Part shown: one piece after another, positions 32,955-43,928 of the stretch
Layout of the letters: every line of letters begins with the position of its first letter
Position numbering within the stretch: position 1 is the first letter of the stretch
Assembly (NCBI RefSeq): GCF_001644575.1
Contig: NZ_CP015596.1
Location: 5,456,001 to 5,520,000 of the forward strand
Direction of reading: 5' to 3'
DNA length: 64,000 bases
DNA from: Mycobacterium adipatum
GTDB taxonomy: Bacteria; Actinomycetota; Actinomycetes; Mycobacteriales; Mycobacteriaceae
Notes under the pieces: generated by a model
Told to the model about the DNA's origin: nothing
The model's database searches: none
The model's input: only the letters and a program-made list of their open reading frames with translations
Made by a program: the position numbers and the translations under genes

Positions 32955-34582
32955 TAGAGCGCCGCCCGGATGGACGCGTGCAGCGCGCGCAGCGAGGACC
33001 GATCGGCCTTGACTTCAAGCACCCGCATCCCGTCGAACGGTTCACCAAGGGCATCGGCCAAGCCGTCCACCTCGACCTGCCTGCTGTCCACGTGATAGGC
33101 CCGGCACAGCGCCGCGATATCCACATCGTGCGGGGTGCCGAAGATCCGCGAGGACACATCGGCGAACCGCGGGTCACCCTGCTCCAACAGCTCGAAGATG
33201 CCGCCGCCGTTGTCGTTGGACACCACGATGGTGAGGTTGCGCGGGCGCGGCTCGGTGGGGCCGATCAGCAGCCCCGAGCTGTCGTGCACGAAGGTCAGGT
33301 CCCCGATCAGCGCCACGGTGCGGCCACCGTCGGCACGTTCGTGGGCCAGCGCGGCACCGATCGCCGTCGACACCGTGCCGTCGATACCGGCGACCCCGCG
33401 GTTGGACCGCACCTTGACCCCCGGCGCGTTGAGGCCGACCAGGGCGATATCGCGCACCGGGTTGGAGGCGCCGAGCACCAGCTGGTCACCGTCGCGCAAC
33501 CCGGCGGCCACCGCCGCCGCCACGTGCAGGCCGGTGGTGTGCGGATGCTGGTCGAGCTGGGTGCGCACGGCGGAGCGCGTCCGTTCGTTGAGTTCGGCAC
33601 AGCGCCGCAGCCAGGCCGGGTCCGGCGTGCCGGAGACCACCGCACGGGTACCGGTGGCCTGCGAGTTACCGGACACATCGGGCCAGCGCGGCCCGGTGGT
33701 CAGCGCGAAGACCGGCACGGCCGGGTCGGCGAGCAGCGTGGAGACCGTGCGATGCAGGGTCGGGCGACCCGCCATGATGACCTGCTTCGGGTGCAGCAGC
33801 GGCAGCGCGAGCGGGTGCAGCGGGTTCACCGCCGCCGGTGCCGTCGGCTCGGAGACGGTGGGCAACCCGGCCAGGTTGGGATGCGGGCCGGCACCGTGAC
33901 CGGCGATGACGACGGTGTCCGGGGTGAGGTCGATGTCCAGCGGCTGGTCGAAGCTGACCGGCGGGGTGTAGGTCCAGGACCGACCGTCGGGCCGGCCATC
34001 CGGCGTCTCGCCGTCGCTGTCGGCATCCGGGACCAGCGGCTCGCGCAGCGGGATGTCGAACTGCACCGGACCTGCATTCGCACTGCGAGATCCGGTGGCC
34101 GCCACCAATACCCGGCAGGTCGCCGATCGCCACTGCGCGTTGGCCGCGGCAAGATCGCGGTCCTCGGCCAGGCCCAGGCTGATACTGGCCCGCACCTGCC
34201 CGCCGAAGTAGCCGAGCTGCTCCATGGTCTGGTTGGCCCCGGTGCCCAGCAACTCATACGGTCGGTTCGCGCTCAGCACGATCAGCGGCACCCGCGCATA
34301 GTTGGCCTCGACCACGGCCGGACCCAGGTTGGCCACCGCGGTGCCGGAGGTCATCGCGATCGGCACGGGCGCCTGACCGGAAACCGCCAGTCCGATGGCC
34401 AGAAAGCCGGCGGTGCGCTCGTCGATACGCACGTGCAGGCGGATGCGTCCGGCCCGGTCCGCGTCGTGCAGGGCGAAGGCCAGCGGGGCATTGCGCGAGC
34501 CGGGGCACAACACCACGTCGCGGACCCCGCCGCGGATCAGTTCGTCGACGACGACGCGGGCCTGGGTCGTCGAGGGGTTCAC
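32954..34582 (-). CDS. menD: SEPHCHC synthase MenD
   Basis: A 542-residue thiamine-diphosphate enzyme. It joins 2-oxoglutarate (after decarboxylation) to isochorismate, the first committed menaquinone step. Visible are [15 protein letters not shown] and [15 protein letters not shown] (ThDP glutamate) at the start and the C-terminal ThDP/metal site [12 protein letters not shown]...[11 protein letters not shown]. Full length. The GTG start has TAGGCT six bases upstream, and that box includes the stop codon of the upstream hydrolase gene. Confidence 0.95.
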   Translation of the reverse strand: MNPSTTQARVVVDELIRGGVRDVVLCPGSRNAPLAFALHDADRAGRIRLHVRIDERTAGFLAIGLAVSGQAPVPIAMTSGTAVANLGPAVVEANYARVPLIVLSANRPYELLGTGANQTMEQLGYFGGQVRASISLGLAEDRDLAAANAQWRSATCRVLVAATGSRSANAGPVQFDIPLREPLVPDADSDGETPDGRPDGRSWTYTPPVSFDQPLDIDLTPDTVVIAGHGAGPHPNLAGLPTVSEPTAPAAVNPLHPLALPLLHPKQVIMAGRPTLHRTVSTLLADPAVPVFALTTGPRWPDVSGNSQATGTRAVVSGTPDPAWLRRCAELNERTRSAVRTQLDQHPHTTGLHVAAAVAAGLRDGDQLVLGASNPVRDIALVGLNAPGVKVRSNRGVAGIDGTVSTAIGAALAHERADGGRTVALIGDLTFVHDSSGLLIGPTEPRPRNLTIVVSNDNGGGIFELLEQGDPRFADVSSRIFGTPHDVDIAALCRAYHVDSRQVEVDGLADALGEPFDGMRVLEVKADRSSLRALHASIRAAL

Positions 34583-34591
34583 CCGGACAGC

Positions 34592-35380
34592 CTAAAGCTT
34601 GGCTTCGGCGAAGAATTCCAGCATCGCCTCGTTGACCGCGTCGGGGTGCTCGATGAAGCCCAGGTGACCGGCGTCCGGGATCTCCAGGTAGCGCCCGCCC
34701 GGGATGGCCTCGGCCACCTCGCGGCTCAGGTGCGGGGCCATCAGCACGTCATCGCCGAAACCGATCACCAGCACCGGGACCTTGATGTGCGCATAAGCGG
34801 GCAGCCGGTTGCCTTCCGGGGCGACCGCGAGCTGGCTGCGCAGGCCGGGGGTGTATTTGGTGGGCCACATGGTGAACATCTCCCCCCAGTCCCGCACGGC
34901 CCGGTCGTCGTTCAGCGTCTTCGGTGAAAAGTTTTCCAGCAGACGGATTTTCGCGTCATAACTGGGCGGCAGCGTGATACCGGCATCGTGGAATTCACGT
35001 TCGGCCTTGTTGAAGAAGTCCCGCGCGCCGTCGTGCCGGCCCCGGGTAGCCATCAGTACCGCCTGGCTGACCAGTTCCGGGCGGGACACCATGAGTTCCT
35101 GGGCGATGAACGACCCCATCGACACCCCGACCACCCGGACCGGCCCGCCGACCACCTTTTCGATCAGGGACGCGGTGTCGGACACCACCTGCTCGGTGGT
35201 GAAGCCGCTGGCATTCTCGGTGGCGCCGACACCGCGATTGTCGAAGGTGATCACGCGGTAGCCGGCCCGCTGGAAGGCCGGCACCTGATGCAGGTGCCAG
35301 GTGCGGCCCGCGCCCCCGCGGCCGGCGATGAAGAGCACCGGTTCGCCGGTGCCGCCCTTGTCGACGTAAGCCAGATTCAC
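34592..35380 (-). CDS. bpoC: Alpha/beta hydrolase (BpoC-like)
   Basis: A 262-residue cytosolic hydrolase. The nucleophile Ser87 is in GVSMGS, FDNRGVGAT marks the oxyanion region, and the histidine is in DAGHLGF near the C-terminus. Position between menD and menC matches Rv0554 (bpoC), named as a non-haem peroxidase; a role in menaquinone synthesis (MenH-like) has been considered for this place but the sequence does not prove it. The GTG start follows TAGGCT by seven bases, and the TAG is the stop of the upstream DJ-1 gene. Confidence 0.82.
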   Translation of the reverse strand: MNLAYVDKGGTGEPVLFIAGRGGAGRTWHLHQVPAFQRAGYRVITFDNRGVGATENASGFTTEQVVSDTASLIEKVVGGPVRVVGVSMGSFIAQELMVSRPELVSQAVLMATRGRHDGARDFFNKAEREFHDAGITLPPSYDAKIRLLENFSPKTLNDDRAVRDWGEMFTMWPTKYTPGLRSQLAVAPEGNRLPAYAHIKVPVLVIGFGDDVLMAPHLSREVAEAIPGGRYLEIPDAGHLGFIEHPDAVNEAMLEFFAEAKL

Positions 35381-35390
35381 CCGCTCGAGC

Positions 35391-36104
35391 CTACGTGCGG
35401 GCCCGCACCTTGCGGATCGCCTGGTCCCAGAGCAGCTGGGTGGTGGCCTTGAGCTGGGCGGGCTTGAGCAACTCCTTCGACATCAGTGCGGTCGCACTCG
35501 CCTTTGTCGCGGCCGACGCCTTCGACAGGTGGCCGGAGTCGAACGGCGGCTGCGGGTCGTACTCCATCGACAGCTGGATGGCCTTGGCCTTGGCCTCGCC
35601 GCCGATCTGGCCGGCCAGCCACAGCCCCAGGTCGATGCCCGCCGAGACGCCGGCGCAGGTCACGATGCGCTCATCGGCACGCACGATGCGCTCATCACCG
35701 ACCGGCTGCGCACCGAAAGCGCGCAGGGCCTGCACGGCGGCCCAGTGCGAAGTGGCGCGTTTGCCCTCGAGCAGACCGGCAGCCGCCAGCAGCACCGAGC
35801 CCGAGCACACCGAGGCGGTCCAGGTGGTCGTCTCGTGGGTGCGGCGCAGCCAGTCGAGGAGTCGTTCGTCACGGGCATGCTCCATCGTCGAAAATCCGCC
35901 CGGCACCAGCACGATGTCCGGTGCCGGCGTCTCGTCGAATGAGTGCGTGGCGCCGATGACCAGCACACCCGAGTCTGCGGCAATCGGGCCCGGCTGATGC
36001 CACACGAAGCGCACCTCGGCGTCGGGCAGCCAACGCAGCACCTCGTAGGGACCGATGAAGTCCAGGGCGGTGAATCCGGGGTACAGCACGACGGCGATCT
36101 GCAT
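35391..36104 (-). CDS. DJ-1/PfpI family protein
   Basis: A 237-residue protein with the class I glutamine amidotransferase-like fold. The nucleophile-elbow cysteine is in TASVCSGSVLL, preceded by the DIVLVPGG strand. Members include isonitrile hydratases and chaperone-like proteins. GAAGGAGA before the ATG gives a strong start. It lies 10 bp after the GlxA-type regulator gene on the same strand and shares its N-terminal fold, so the two may work on one signal. The C-terminal 50 residues are a helical extension rich in Lys and Ala. Confidence 0.85.
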   Translation of the reverse strand: MQIAVVLYPGFTALDFIGPYEVLRWLPDAEVRFVWHQPGPIAADSGVLVIGATHSFDETPAPDIVLVPGGFSTMEHARDERLLDWLRRTHETTTWTASVCSGSVLLAAAGLLEGKRATSHWAAVQALRAFGAQPVGDERIVRADERIVTCAGVSAGIDLGLWLAGQIGGEAKAKAIQLSMEYDPQPPFDSGHLSKASAATKASATALMSKELLKPAQLKATTQLLWDQAIRKVRART

Positions 36105-36114
36105 GGTGTCTCCT

Positions 36115-37086
36115 TCAGGCGAACGTTCTGCGGTAGTGGTCCGGCGATACGCCGACGCGGCGAACAAAGTTGCGCCGCATGGTCTCTGCGGAGCCGAATC
36201 CGCACCGGGCGGCGATCACCGTGACGGTGTCGTCGGTCTCCTCCAGCTGACGGCGGGCGGCCTCGGTGCGGACCCGTTCGACATAACTGCCGGGCGCCTC
36301 GCCCACCTCGTGGGTGAACACCCTGGTGAAGTGCCGCGGGCTCATCGCCGCGCGACGCGCCAGGGCACCGATGCTGTGAGCGCCACCGGGCTCGGTCTCG
36401 ATGAACTCCTGCACCTCCCGGATGGGTGCGCGTTTGGCGCGCGGAGCCCACACCGGGGCGGCGAACTGGGTCTGGCCGCCCGGGCGACGCAGATAGAGCA
36501 CCAGCCAACGGGCCACCGTCTGCGCGAGTTCGGTGCCGTGATCGTCTTCGACCAGGCTCAGCGCCAGGTCGATACCCGCGGTGACCCCGGCCGCCGTCCA
36601 CACGGTGTCCGAGCTGCGCACGAAGATCGGATCGGGATCGACTGTCACGTCCGGGAATTCGGCGGCCAGCCGGTCGGCGAAGGCCCAGTGGGTGGTGGCC
36701 CGGCAGCCGTCGAGCAGACCGGCCTCGGCCACCAGGAAGGCGCCGGTGCAGACGCTGACCACCCGCCGGGCGGTCGCCGCCGCACGCCGGATCCAGTCCA
36801 GCACATCGGCATCGCGGCGCAGCTCGTCGATCCCGGCGCCGCCGGGCACCAGGACGGTGTCCACCGGACCGCGCGGCAACGGCTGCGCGACGATCTGCAG
36901 ACCGTTCCAGGTGCTGGCCGGGCCGCCGTCCGGGGACGCGATGCTGATCTCGTAGCCGTCGTGGTGGCTGCCCTGGCTTGCCAGGATCAGGGTGGCCGTG
37001 CTGAACACCTCGAACGGGCCCACCAGATCGAGCGCTTGCACACCCGGGTAGCCCAGCAACGTCACCGACCGCTTCACGTCTCCCAT
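36115..37086 (-). CDS. GlxA-type AraC family transcriptional regulator
   Basis: A 323-residue regulator: an N-terminal DJ-1/PfpI-like sensor domain (about 8-190, with VVSVCTGAFLVAEAG) and a C-terminal AraC double helix-turn-helix (about 215-320, SIGALARRAAMSPRHFTRVF and VTVIAARCGFGSAETMRRNF). It likely controls the DJ-1 gene 10 bp downstream. No ribosome site of note precedes ATG 37086. This gene pair sits between bpoC and menC, which are adjacent in M. tuberculosis as I recall, so it looks like an insertion. Confidence 0.88.
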   Translation of the reverse strand: MGDVKRSVTLLGYPGVQALDLVGPFEVFSTATLILASQGSHHDGYEISIASPDGGPASTWNGLQIVAQPLPRGPVDTVLVPGGAGIDELRRDADVLDWIRRAAATARRVVSVCTGAFLVAEAGLLDGCRATTHWAFADRLAAEFPDVTVDPDPIFVRSSDTVWTAAGVTAGIDLALSLVEDDHGTELAQTVARWLVLYLRRPGGQTQFAAPVWAPRAKRAPIREVQEFIETEPGGAHSIGALARRAAMSPRHFTRVFTHEVGEAPGSYVERVRTEAARRQLEETDDTVTVIAARCGFGSAETMRRNFVRRVGVSPDHYRRTFA

Positions 37087-37154
37087 GGTGATCGCGATTC
37101 TCGATGGCGTCTACGCCGGGTATCCCACAGATCAGGACAGCCCGGCCGAGCGCC

Positions 37155-38054
37155 TCACCGGCACACCAACGGATAGCAGGCGCGAATCCGGTCGATCCAC
37201 CATTGCCGCCGCGCCGCCGGCGCGGCCAGCGCGGCCAACCGGGCCGGGTCCGGGATCACCGGCCCCACCGGCAGAACGCCACCCACCGGGACAACCGGCG
37301 CCACCACGTCCTCGACGAACAGCCCGCCGGTACCCAGCCCGCAGGCGTAGGGCAACTCCGGCAGGCAGCCCGCGGCCAGCAGCCCGCGGGACATGCCGAC
37401 GGCACTGTCCAACGCGCTCGACACCACCACCGGGATGCCGATCGCGGCGGCGATGCCCAGCAGCGGGTGCACCCCGCCCAGCGGCGCCACCTTCACCACG
37501 GCGATATCGGCGGCCCCCAGCGCGACCACCCGAAATGGATCCGCCGCCTTGCGAATCGATTCGTCGGCCGCGATCGGCACATCGATCCGGCGCCGTAGCG
37601 CCGCGAGTTCTTCGACTGTGGCACAGGGCTGTTCGATGTACTCCAGCTCCCCCAGCGCCTCGGCCGCGGCCACCGCTTCGGGCACGCTCCAGCCGCCGTT
37701 GGCGTCGACGCGCACCTTGGGCAGCACGGCGCGCACCGCCTCGACCCGCGCGACATCATCGGCCAGCGTCTGGCCGGGCTCGGCGACCTTCACCTTCGCG
37801 GTCTGCGCCCCCGGAAACCGCGCCAGCACCTCGGGCACCCGCTCCGGTGCGACGGCGGGAACGGTCGCGTTGACCGGGATGACATCGCGCAGCGGGTCGG
37901 GCGGCCGCCGGTAGGCGGCCTCGATGGCCGAGGCCAGCCAGTGTGCCGCTTCGGGCGGCTCGTACTCACCGAAGGCACCGAACTCCCCCCAGCCGGCCGG
38001 CCCGTCGAAGAGCGCCACCTCCCGCACCGTGATGCCGCGGAACCGCACCCGCAT
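37155..38054 (-). CDS. menC: o-Succinylbenzoate synthase MenC
   Basis: A 299-residue enolase-superfamily enzyme that dehydrates SHCHC to o-succinylbenzoate. Active residues are the lysine in TAKVKVAEPG, metal ligands in VDANGGW, YIEQPC and ADES, and the second lysine in VVKVAPLGG. Upstream in the same frame are LLDRLHVVALP codons that match the N-terminus of M. tuberculosis MenC as remembered, but no ATG, GTG or TTG exists before a stop. The visible ATG 38054 therefore cuts off part of the first beta strand, or a CTG start is used. Confidence 0.9.
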   Translation of the reverse strand: MRVRFRGITVREVALFDGPAGWGEFGAFGEYEPPEAAHWLASAIEAAYRRPPDPLRDVIPVNATVPAVAPERVPEVLARFPGAQTAKVKVAEPGQTLADDVARVEAVRAVLPKVRVDANGGWSVPEAVAAAEALGELEYIEQPCATVEELAALRRRIDVPIAADESIRKAADPFRVVALGAADIAVVKVAPLGGVHPLLGIAAAIGIPVVVSSALDSAVGMSRGLLAAGCLPELPYACGLGTGGLFVEDVVAPVVPVGGVLPVGPVIPDPARLAALAAPAARRQWWIDRIRACYPLVCR

Positions 38055-38106
38055 CGGCAGCGCGACGACGTGCAGGCGATCCAGCAGGTCGGCGCAGGGC
38101 GGACAC

Positions 38107-39669
<1,563 letters not shown>

Positions 39670-39699
39670 GCCAGACAGCCTGCCACGACGGCTACCCGC

Positions 39700-41322
39700 T
39701 CATGCGGGTTTCGGATGAACCTGCCGGCCCGCCATGTAGGTGGCCAGGACCTGCAGTTCGGCGATCTTCTCGGGGTCGACCGCGCGTGGATCAGCAGACA
39801 GCACAACGAGATCGGCGTACTTGCCGACCTCGATCGAACCGATGCGGTCGTCGGCGAACAACTGGTAGGCGGCGTCGAGGGTCTGCGCCCGGATGGCCTG
39901 CTCCACCGTGAGGCGCTCCTGCGGTGCGAGCACGCGACCGCTGGGCGCGCGCCGCGTCGCGGCCACACTGATATTGCGCAGCGGCTCTTCGGGAGTCACC
40001 GGAGGGTCGTTGTGCAGCGAGATGCGCATCCCGGTCGCCGCCGCCGAACCGCACGGCATCCACCGCTCACCGTGCTCGGGTCCGAAGAGTCCGTCGACGA
40101 TGACATCACCCCAGTAGTGCAGTTGGTCGACGAACAGGCTGCAGGTCACCCCGAGCGCGTGGGCACGGGCCAGCTGCGCATCGGTGATGGCGCCGACGTG
40201 CTCCAGGCGCAACCGGTGATCATCGCGCGGGTGGGCCCGCAGGGCGTCCTCGTAGACGTCGAGGATGGTGTCCACCCCGTTGTCACCGTGCACGTGGCAG
40301 GCCAGCTGCCAGCCCTGCGGGTAGAACGCGCCGACGATCTCGGCCAGCTGCTCGCGGGTGTAGTTCGCGTGCCCGCAGGACCCGGGCACCACCCCGATGG
40401 TGCGGGTGGCATCGGTGTCCAGATACGGGAAGCTCAGGTCGATGTTGCCGACCCACGGGGACCCGTCCACCCAGATCTTGATGCCCACCTGACGCACCAC
40501 ATCGTCCCCGTCGAAGGGTGCGGCGTCGGTGTGCAGCTGGGCGGTGGACATCTCGTAGGTGCGTAGCCGAACGGTCAACCGGTCGTGCAGGGCCGCCAGC
40601 ATCGGCCGAAACATCGGATCGAAGGCCATCTCCGAGCAGGTGGTCAGGCCGGCCCGATTGAGGCGCTCGCACTCGGCCATCAACATCGCCGGGTAATCCG
40701 CCACCGAGATGGCGCCACCGATCAGGGGGAACACCGCGGCGGATTCCTCCGCGGTGCCGTCCAGATCGCCGTTGCCGTCGCGGCCGAAGCGCGCCCCCTT
40801 GGGGTCCGGCGTGTCCCGGGTGATGCCGGCCATCTCGGCGGCCGCCGAGTTGAAGAACGCCTTGTGCCCGGAGTTGTGAATGATGACCAGTGGGGTGTCG
40901 GCCAGCCCGTTCAGCCACTCCAGCGTCGGCTCGGGTAACCCTCTTTGCAGCAGCGGGTCCCACCCGTTCAGGTAGGCGCCCTGGGCGCCGCGGCGGGCTA
41001 CCTCGGCGCGCACCGCCGCCACCACGTCGTCGGCGTCGGGAAGTGTCACCGGCCGGATGTCCACCATCCGGTCCGACAGCGCCACCGCCTCCATCAGCGG
41101 ATGCCCGTGTGCCTCAACGAAACCGGGCAGCACGCAGCCGTCGCCCGCCGAGACCACCGCGGTATCGGGGCCGATCCAGTTGGCCAGCTCATCGTCAGGC
41201 AGGTCCACCGCCGCGATCCGCCCGAATGCGACGGCGAGGTTGCGCGCGGTGGGCAGCGCGTCGTCGACGGTGAGGATCGTGCCCGTGATGATCAGATCGG
41301 CCGGCTGCGCTGGGCTGCTCAT
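39700..41322 (-). CDS. YtcJ-like metal-dependent amidohydrolase
   Basis: A 540-residue amidohydrolase. The metal-binding HxH is in GFVEAHGHPLME, with further ligands in ACHVHGDNGVDTI and RLEHVGAI, and an aspartate near the C-terminus in YADLVVLSADP. The substrate cannot be told; members hydrolyse amides and cyclic imides. It matches Rv0552 in position and type. The start at ATG 41322 is supported by TAGCCT seven bases upstream; upstream in-frame codons look non-coding. Confidence 0.87.
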   Translation of the reverse strand: MSSPAQPADLIITGTILTVDDALPTARNLAVAFGRIAAVDLPDDELANWIGPDTAVVSAGDGCVLPGFVEAHGHPLMEAVALSDRMVDIRPVTLPDADDVVAAVRAEVARRGAQGAYLNGWDPLLQRGLPEPTLEWLNGLADTPLVIIHNSGHKAFFNSAAAEMAGITRDTPDPKGARFGRDGNGDLDGTAEESAAVFPLIGGAISVADYPAMLMAECERLNRAGLTTCSEMAFDPMFRPMLAALHDRLTVRLRTYEMSTAQLHTDAAPFDGDDVVRQVGIKIWVDGSPWVGNIDLSFPYLDTDATRTIGVVPGSCGHANYTREQLAEIVGAFYPQGWQLACHVHGDNGVDTILDVYEDALRAHPRDDHRLRLEHVGAITDAQLARAHALGVTCSLFVDQLHYWGDVIVDGLFGPEHGERWMPCGSAAATGMRISLHNDPPVTPEEPLRNISVAATRRAPSGRVLAPQERLTVEQAIRAQTLDAAYQLFADDRIGSIEVGKYADLVVLSADPRAVDPEKIAELQVLATYMAGRQVHPKPA

Positions 41323-41329
41323 GCCGGAA

Positions 41330-41335
41330 AGGCTA
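41330..41335 (-). promoter_or_regulatory. -10 box of leaderless promoter
   Basis: TAGCCT on the minus strand, seven bases before ATG 41322. Confidence 0.4.
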
Positions 41336-41467
41336 GATCGCGGCGGGGGTCGGACGTGCGCGATGAGAAAAGTTCGCGGCCCGTGTCGATTCTGGGTGGG
41401 TTCCGTTCGACGTGTGCATGAGGGCACGATGGACGTGCCCCTTCCCGTATCAGAAGGAGACACCGAT

Positions 41468-41926
41468 ATGTCGCGTTACATGCTCATCATGCGAGTTGCC
41501 GATCCCAGCGCCGCCGAGGCCGCCATGGCCGGGGTCGAGTTCGACCAGATCATCGAGTCGATGGGCCGCTACAACGAGGAACTCATCAAGGCCGGGGTGA
41601 TGCTGGCCGGTGAGGGCCTGTGCCAGCCGGAGGACGGTTTCGTCGTCGACTTCGACTCCGATCCGCCGGTGGTGACCGACGGGCCGTACGTCGAGGCCAA
41701 GGAGTTGTTCAACGGGTTCTGGATCATCGAGACGTCCTCGGTCGAGGAGGCCAAGCAGTGGGCCCGCAAATGCCCCCTGGGCCCGGGCGTGAAACTCGAG
41801 GTGCGCCGCGTCAGTGAGATCGAGGACTTCGCCGCGGACAACCCGTGGGTGCAGAAGGAGATCCAGTGGAAGGCCGATCTCGCGGAGAAGGCCGCCAAGA
41901 CGGCGCGGGCCGCCGCCGGCCGCTGA
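41468..41926 (+). CDS. YCII/DGPF-family protein
   Basis: A 152-residue dimeric ferredoxin-like protein. The DGPF signature appears as DGPYVEAKELFNGFWII (DGPY at 71-74) after MSRYMLIMRV. The last 25 residues are a charged helix (VQKEIQWKADLAEKAAKTA). Families of this type are usually encoded beside extended ECF sigma factors, and one lies 2 kb downstream at 43929. AAGGAG eight bases before the ATG fixes the start. The molecular activity of DGPF proteins is not known. Confidence 0.87.
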   Translation: MSRYMLIMRVADPSAAEAAMAGVEFDQIIESMGRYNEELIKAGVMLAGEGLCQPEDGFVVDFDSDPPVVTDGPYVEAKELFNGFWIIETSSVEEAKQWARKCPLGPGVKLEVRRVSEIEDFAADNPWVQKEIQWKADLAEKAAKTARAAAGR

Positions 41927-41987
41927 GCGCGACGAGGCGCGGATCCCGACGGGTCCGCGCCTCATCGTGGCCGATCTCGACATCGTC

Positions 41988-42018
41988 TTGAAAGTAAATC
42001 TGTAACACGTTCTAATCT
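41988..42018 (+). promoter_or_regulatory. fadD8 promoter, leaderless
   Basis: TTGAAA at 41988-41993 and TAATCT at 42013-42018, 19 bases apart; ATG 42025 follows the -10 by six bases, so the transcript probably begins at the start codon. Confidence 0.55.
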
Positions 42019-42024
42019 GTAGCT

Positions 42025-43626
42025 ATGAGTGACGAGCAGCTGCGCCATTTCCTGCACTCCGGCCACCTCACCGTCGGCGCGCTCAAGCGCCACAAGGACC
42101 GGCCGGTGCTGTTCCTCGGGGACACCACCCTGACCGGTGGCGAGCTCGCCGACCGCATCAGCCAGTACATTCAGGCCTTCGAGGCGCTGGGCGCCGGTAC
42201 CGGGGCGGCCGTCGGGCTGCTCTCACTGAACCGCCCGGAGGTGCTGATGATCATCGGTGCCGGGCAGACCCAGGGTTTCCGGCGGACGGCACTACACCCT
42301 CTCGGCTCGCTGGATGACCATGCCTACGTGCTCTCCGACGCCGGGGTCACTTCGCTGATCATCGATCCCAACCCCATGTTCACCGAGCGCGCGCTGGGAC
42401 TGCTGGAGAAGGTGCCCTCCCTCAAGCAGGTGCTGACCATCGGCCCGGTGCCCTCCGAGCTCGCCGATGTCGGGACGGATCTGAGCGCCGAGGCCGCCAA
42501 GTACGCCCCGCAGCCGCTGGTCGCCGCGGACCTGCCCGCCGACCACATCGGCGGCCTGACCTACACGGGCGGCACCACCGGCAAGCCCAAGGGCGTCATC
42601 GGCACGACCCAGTCGATCACCACGATGACGACGGTGCAGCTGGCCGAATGGGAGTGGCCGGAAAATCCCCGCTTCCTGATGTGCACACCGCTGAGCCACG
42701 CCGGCGCCGCGTTCTTCACCCCGGTCATCGTCAAGGGCGGCGAGCTGATCGTGCTGACGAAGTTCGACCCGGCCGAGGTGTTGCGGATCATCGAGGAACA
42801 GAAGATCACCGCGACCATGCTGGTGCCGTCGATGATCTATGCGCTGATGGACCATCCCGACAGTCACACCCGCGACCTGTCCTCACTGGAGACCGTCTAC
42901 TACGGCGCCTCGGCGATGAACCCGGTGCGCCTGGCCGAGGCGATCCGGCGGTTCGGGCCGATCTTCGCGCAGTACTACGGGCAGTCCGAGGCGCCGATGG
43001 TGATCACCTACCTGTCCAAGAAGGACCACGACGAGAAGCGGCTGACATCGTGCGGGCGGCCCACCCTGTTCGCGAAGGTGGCGCTGCTGGGCGAGGACGG
43101 CCAGCCGGTTCCTCAGGGCGAGGTCGGCGAGATCTGCGTGGCCGGCCCACTGTTGTCCGGCGGCTACTGGAACCTGCCCGAGGCGACCGCCGAAACCTTC
43201 AAAGACGGCTGGATGCACACCGGGGACCTGGCCCGGGAGGACGAGGACGGCTTCTATTTCATCGTCGACCGCACCAAGGACATGATCGTCACCGGGGGGT
43301 TCAACGTGTTCCCCCGCGAGGTCGAAGACGTTGTGGCCGAACACCCGTCGGTCGCCCAGGTGTGTGTGATCGGCACCCCCGACGAGAAGTGGGGTGAGGC
43401 GGTGACGGCCGTGGTGGTGCTGCGGCCCGACGCCGACACCTCGGCGGCGGCGGTCGAGACGATGATCGCCGAGATCCAGGCGTCGGTGAAGGAACGCAAG
43501 GGGTCGGTGCAGGTGCCCAAGCAGGTCGTAGTCGCCGACTCGGTGCCGATCACCGCCCTGGGCAAGCCCGACAAGAAGGCCGTCCGCGCGCAGTTCTGGG
43601 CGGGTGCGGGACGTTCGGTGGGTTGA
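42025..43626 (+). CDS. fadD8: Fatty-acid-CoA ligase FadD8
   Basis: A 533-residue AMP-forming ligase closely like M. tuberculosis FadD8 as I remember it (ALKRHKDRPVLFLGDTTLTG near the start). Motifs: TYTGGTTGKPKGVIG (A3), YYGQSEAPMV (A5), GWMHTGDLAREDEDGFY (A7) and the lysine in ALGKPDKKAVRA (A10). It activates a fatty or related acid as CoA thioester. It has its own leaderless promoter and splits the DGPF gene from the ECF sigma gene. Confidence 0.92.
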   Translation: MSDEQLRHFLHSGHLTVGALKRHKDRPVLFLGDTTLTGGELADRISQYIQAFEALGAGTGAAVGLLSLNRPEVLMIIGAGQTQGFRRTALHPLGSLDDHAYVLSDAGVTSLIIDPNPMFTERALGLLEKVPSLKQVLTIGPVPSELADVGTDLSAEAAKYAPQPLVAADLPADHIGGLTYTGGTTGKPKGVIGTTQSITTMTTVQLAEWEWPENPRFLMCTPLSHAGAAFFTPVIVKGGELIVLTKFDPAEVLRIIEEQKITATMLVPSMIYALMDHPDSHTRDLSSLETVYYGASAMNPVRLAEAIRRFGPIFAQYYGQSEAPMVITYLSKKDHDEKRLTSCGRPTLFAKVALLGEDGQPVPQGEVGEICVAGPLLSGGYWNLPEATAETFKDGWMHTGDLAREDEDGFYFIVDRTKDMIVTGGFNVFPREVEDVVAEHPSVAQVCVIGTPDEKWGEAVTAVVVLRPDADTSAAAVETMIAEIQASVKERKGSVQVPKQVVVADSVPITALGKPDKKAVRAQFWAGAGRSVG

Positions 43627-43690
43627 TTCGCGGCGTAGCGGGGTACAGAAACGCTGACCCCGTAGCTTCGCCCGGATAGGACCCGCCGCC

Positions 43691-43912
43691 ATGGACGACC
43701 GCACCGCCACGCCCGCCACCCGGTCCGAGGCGCTCAGCACCTGGGCGCTGTTCCTGAGCATGATCGCCATCGTCGGGTTCGCGATGTCCGTCGGCACCTT
43801 CGGGTTCGACAACATCGGGCTGTCGATGGGCGCCGGCCTGCTCTCCCTGACCAGCTTCGTGGCCAGCATGTTCTTCTTCCACGCGGACGCGCAGGATCAC
43901 GACACCGTCTAG
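43691..43912 (+). CDS. Small two-helix membrane protein
   Basis: A 73-residue protein with a polar N-terminus and two membrane helices (about 17-37 and 44-63), ending in a short acidic tail. AGGA about ten bases before ATG 43691 could serve as ribosome site. It lies 16 bp before the sigma factor gene on the same strand. An anti-sigma role is conceivable from position, but it has no ZAS or other anti-sigma motif. Family unknown. Confidence 0.7.
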   Translation: MDDRTATPATRSEALSTWALFLSMIAIVGFAMSVGTFGFDNIGLSMGAGLLSLTSFVASMFFFHADAQDHDTV

Positions 43913-43928
43913 GGGTTAGCGTGGCGGG

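Noticed and set aside
32978..34927. 649-codon open frame on the plus strand
   Set aside because: It mirrors menD; the menD frame has clear ThDP motifs and the mirror has none.
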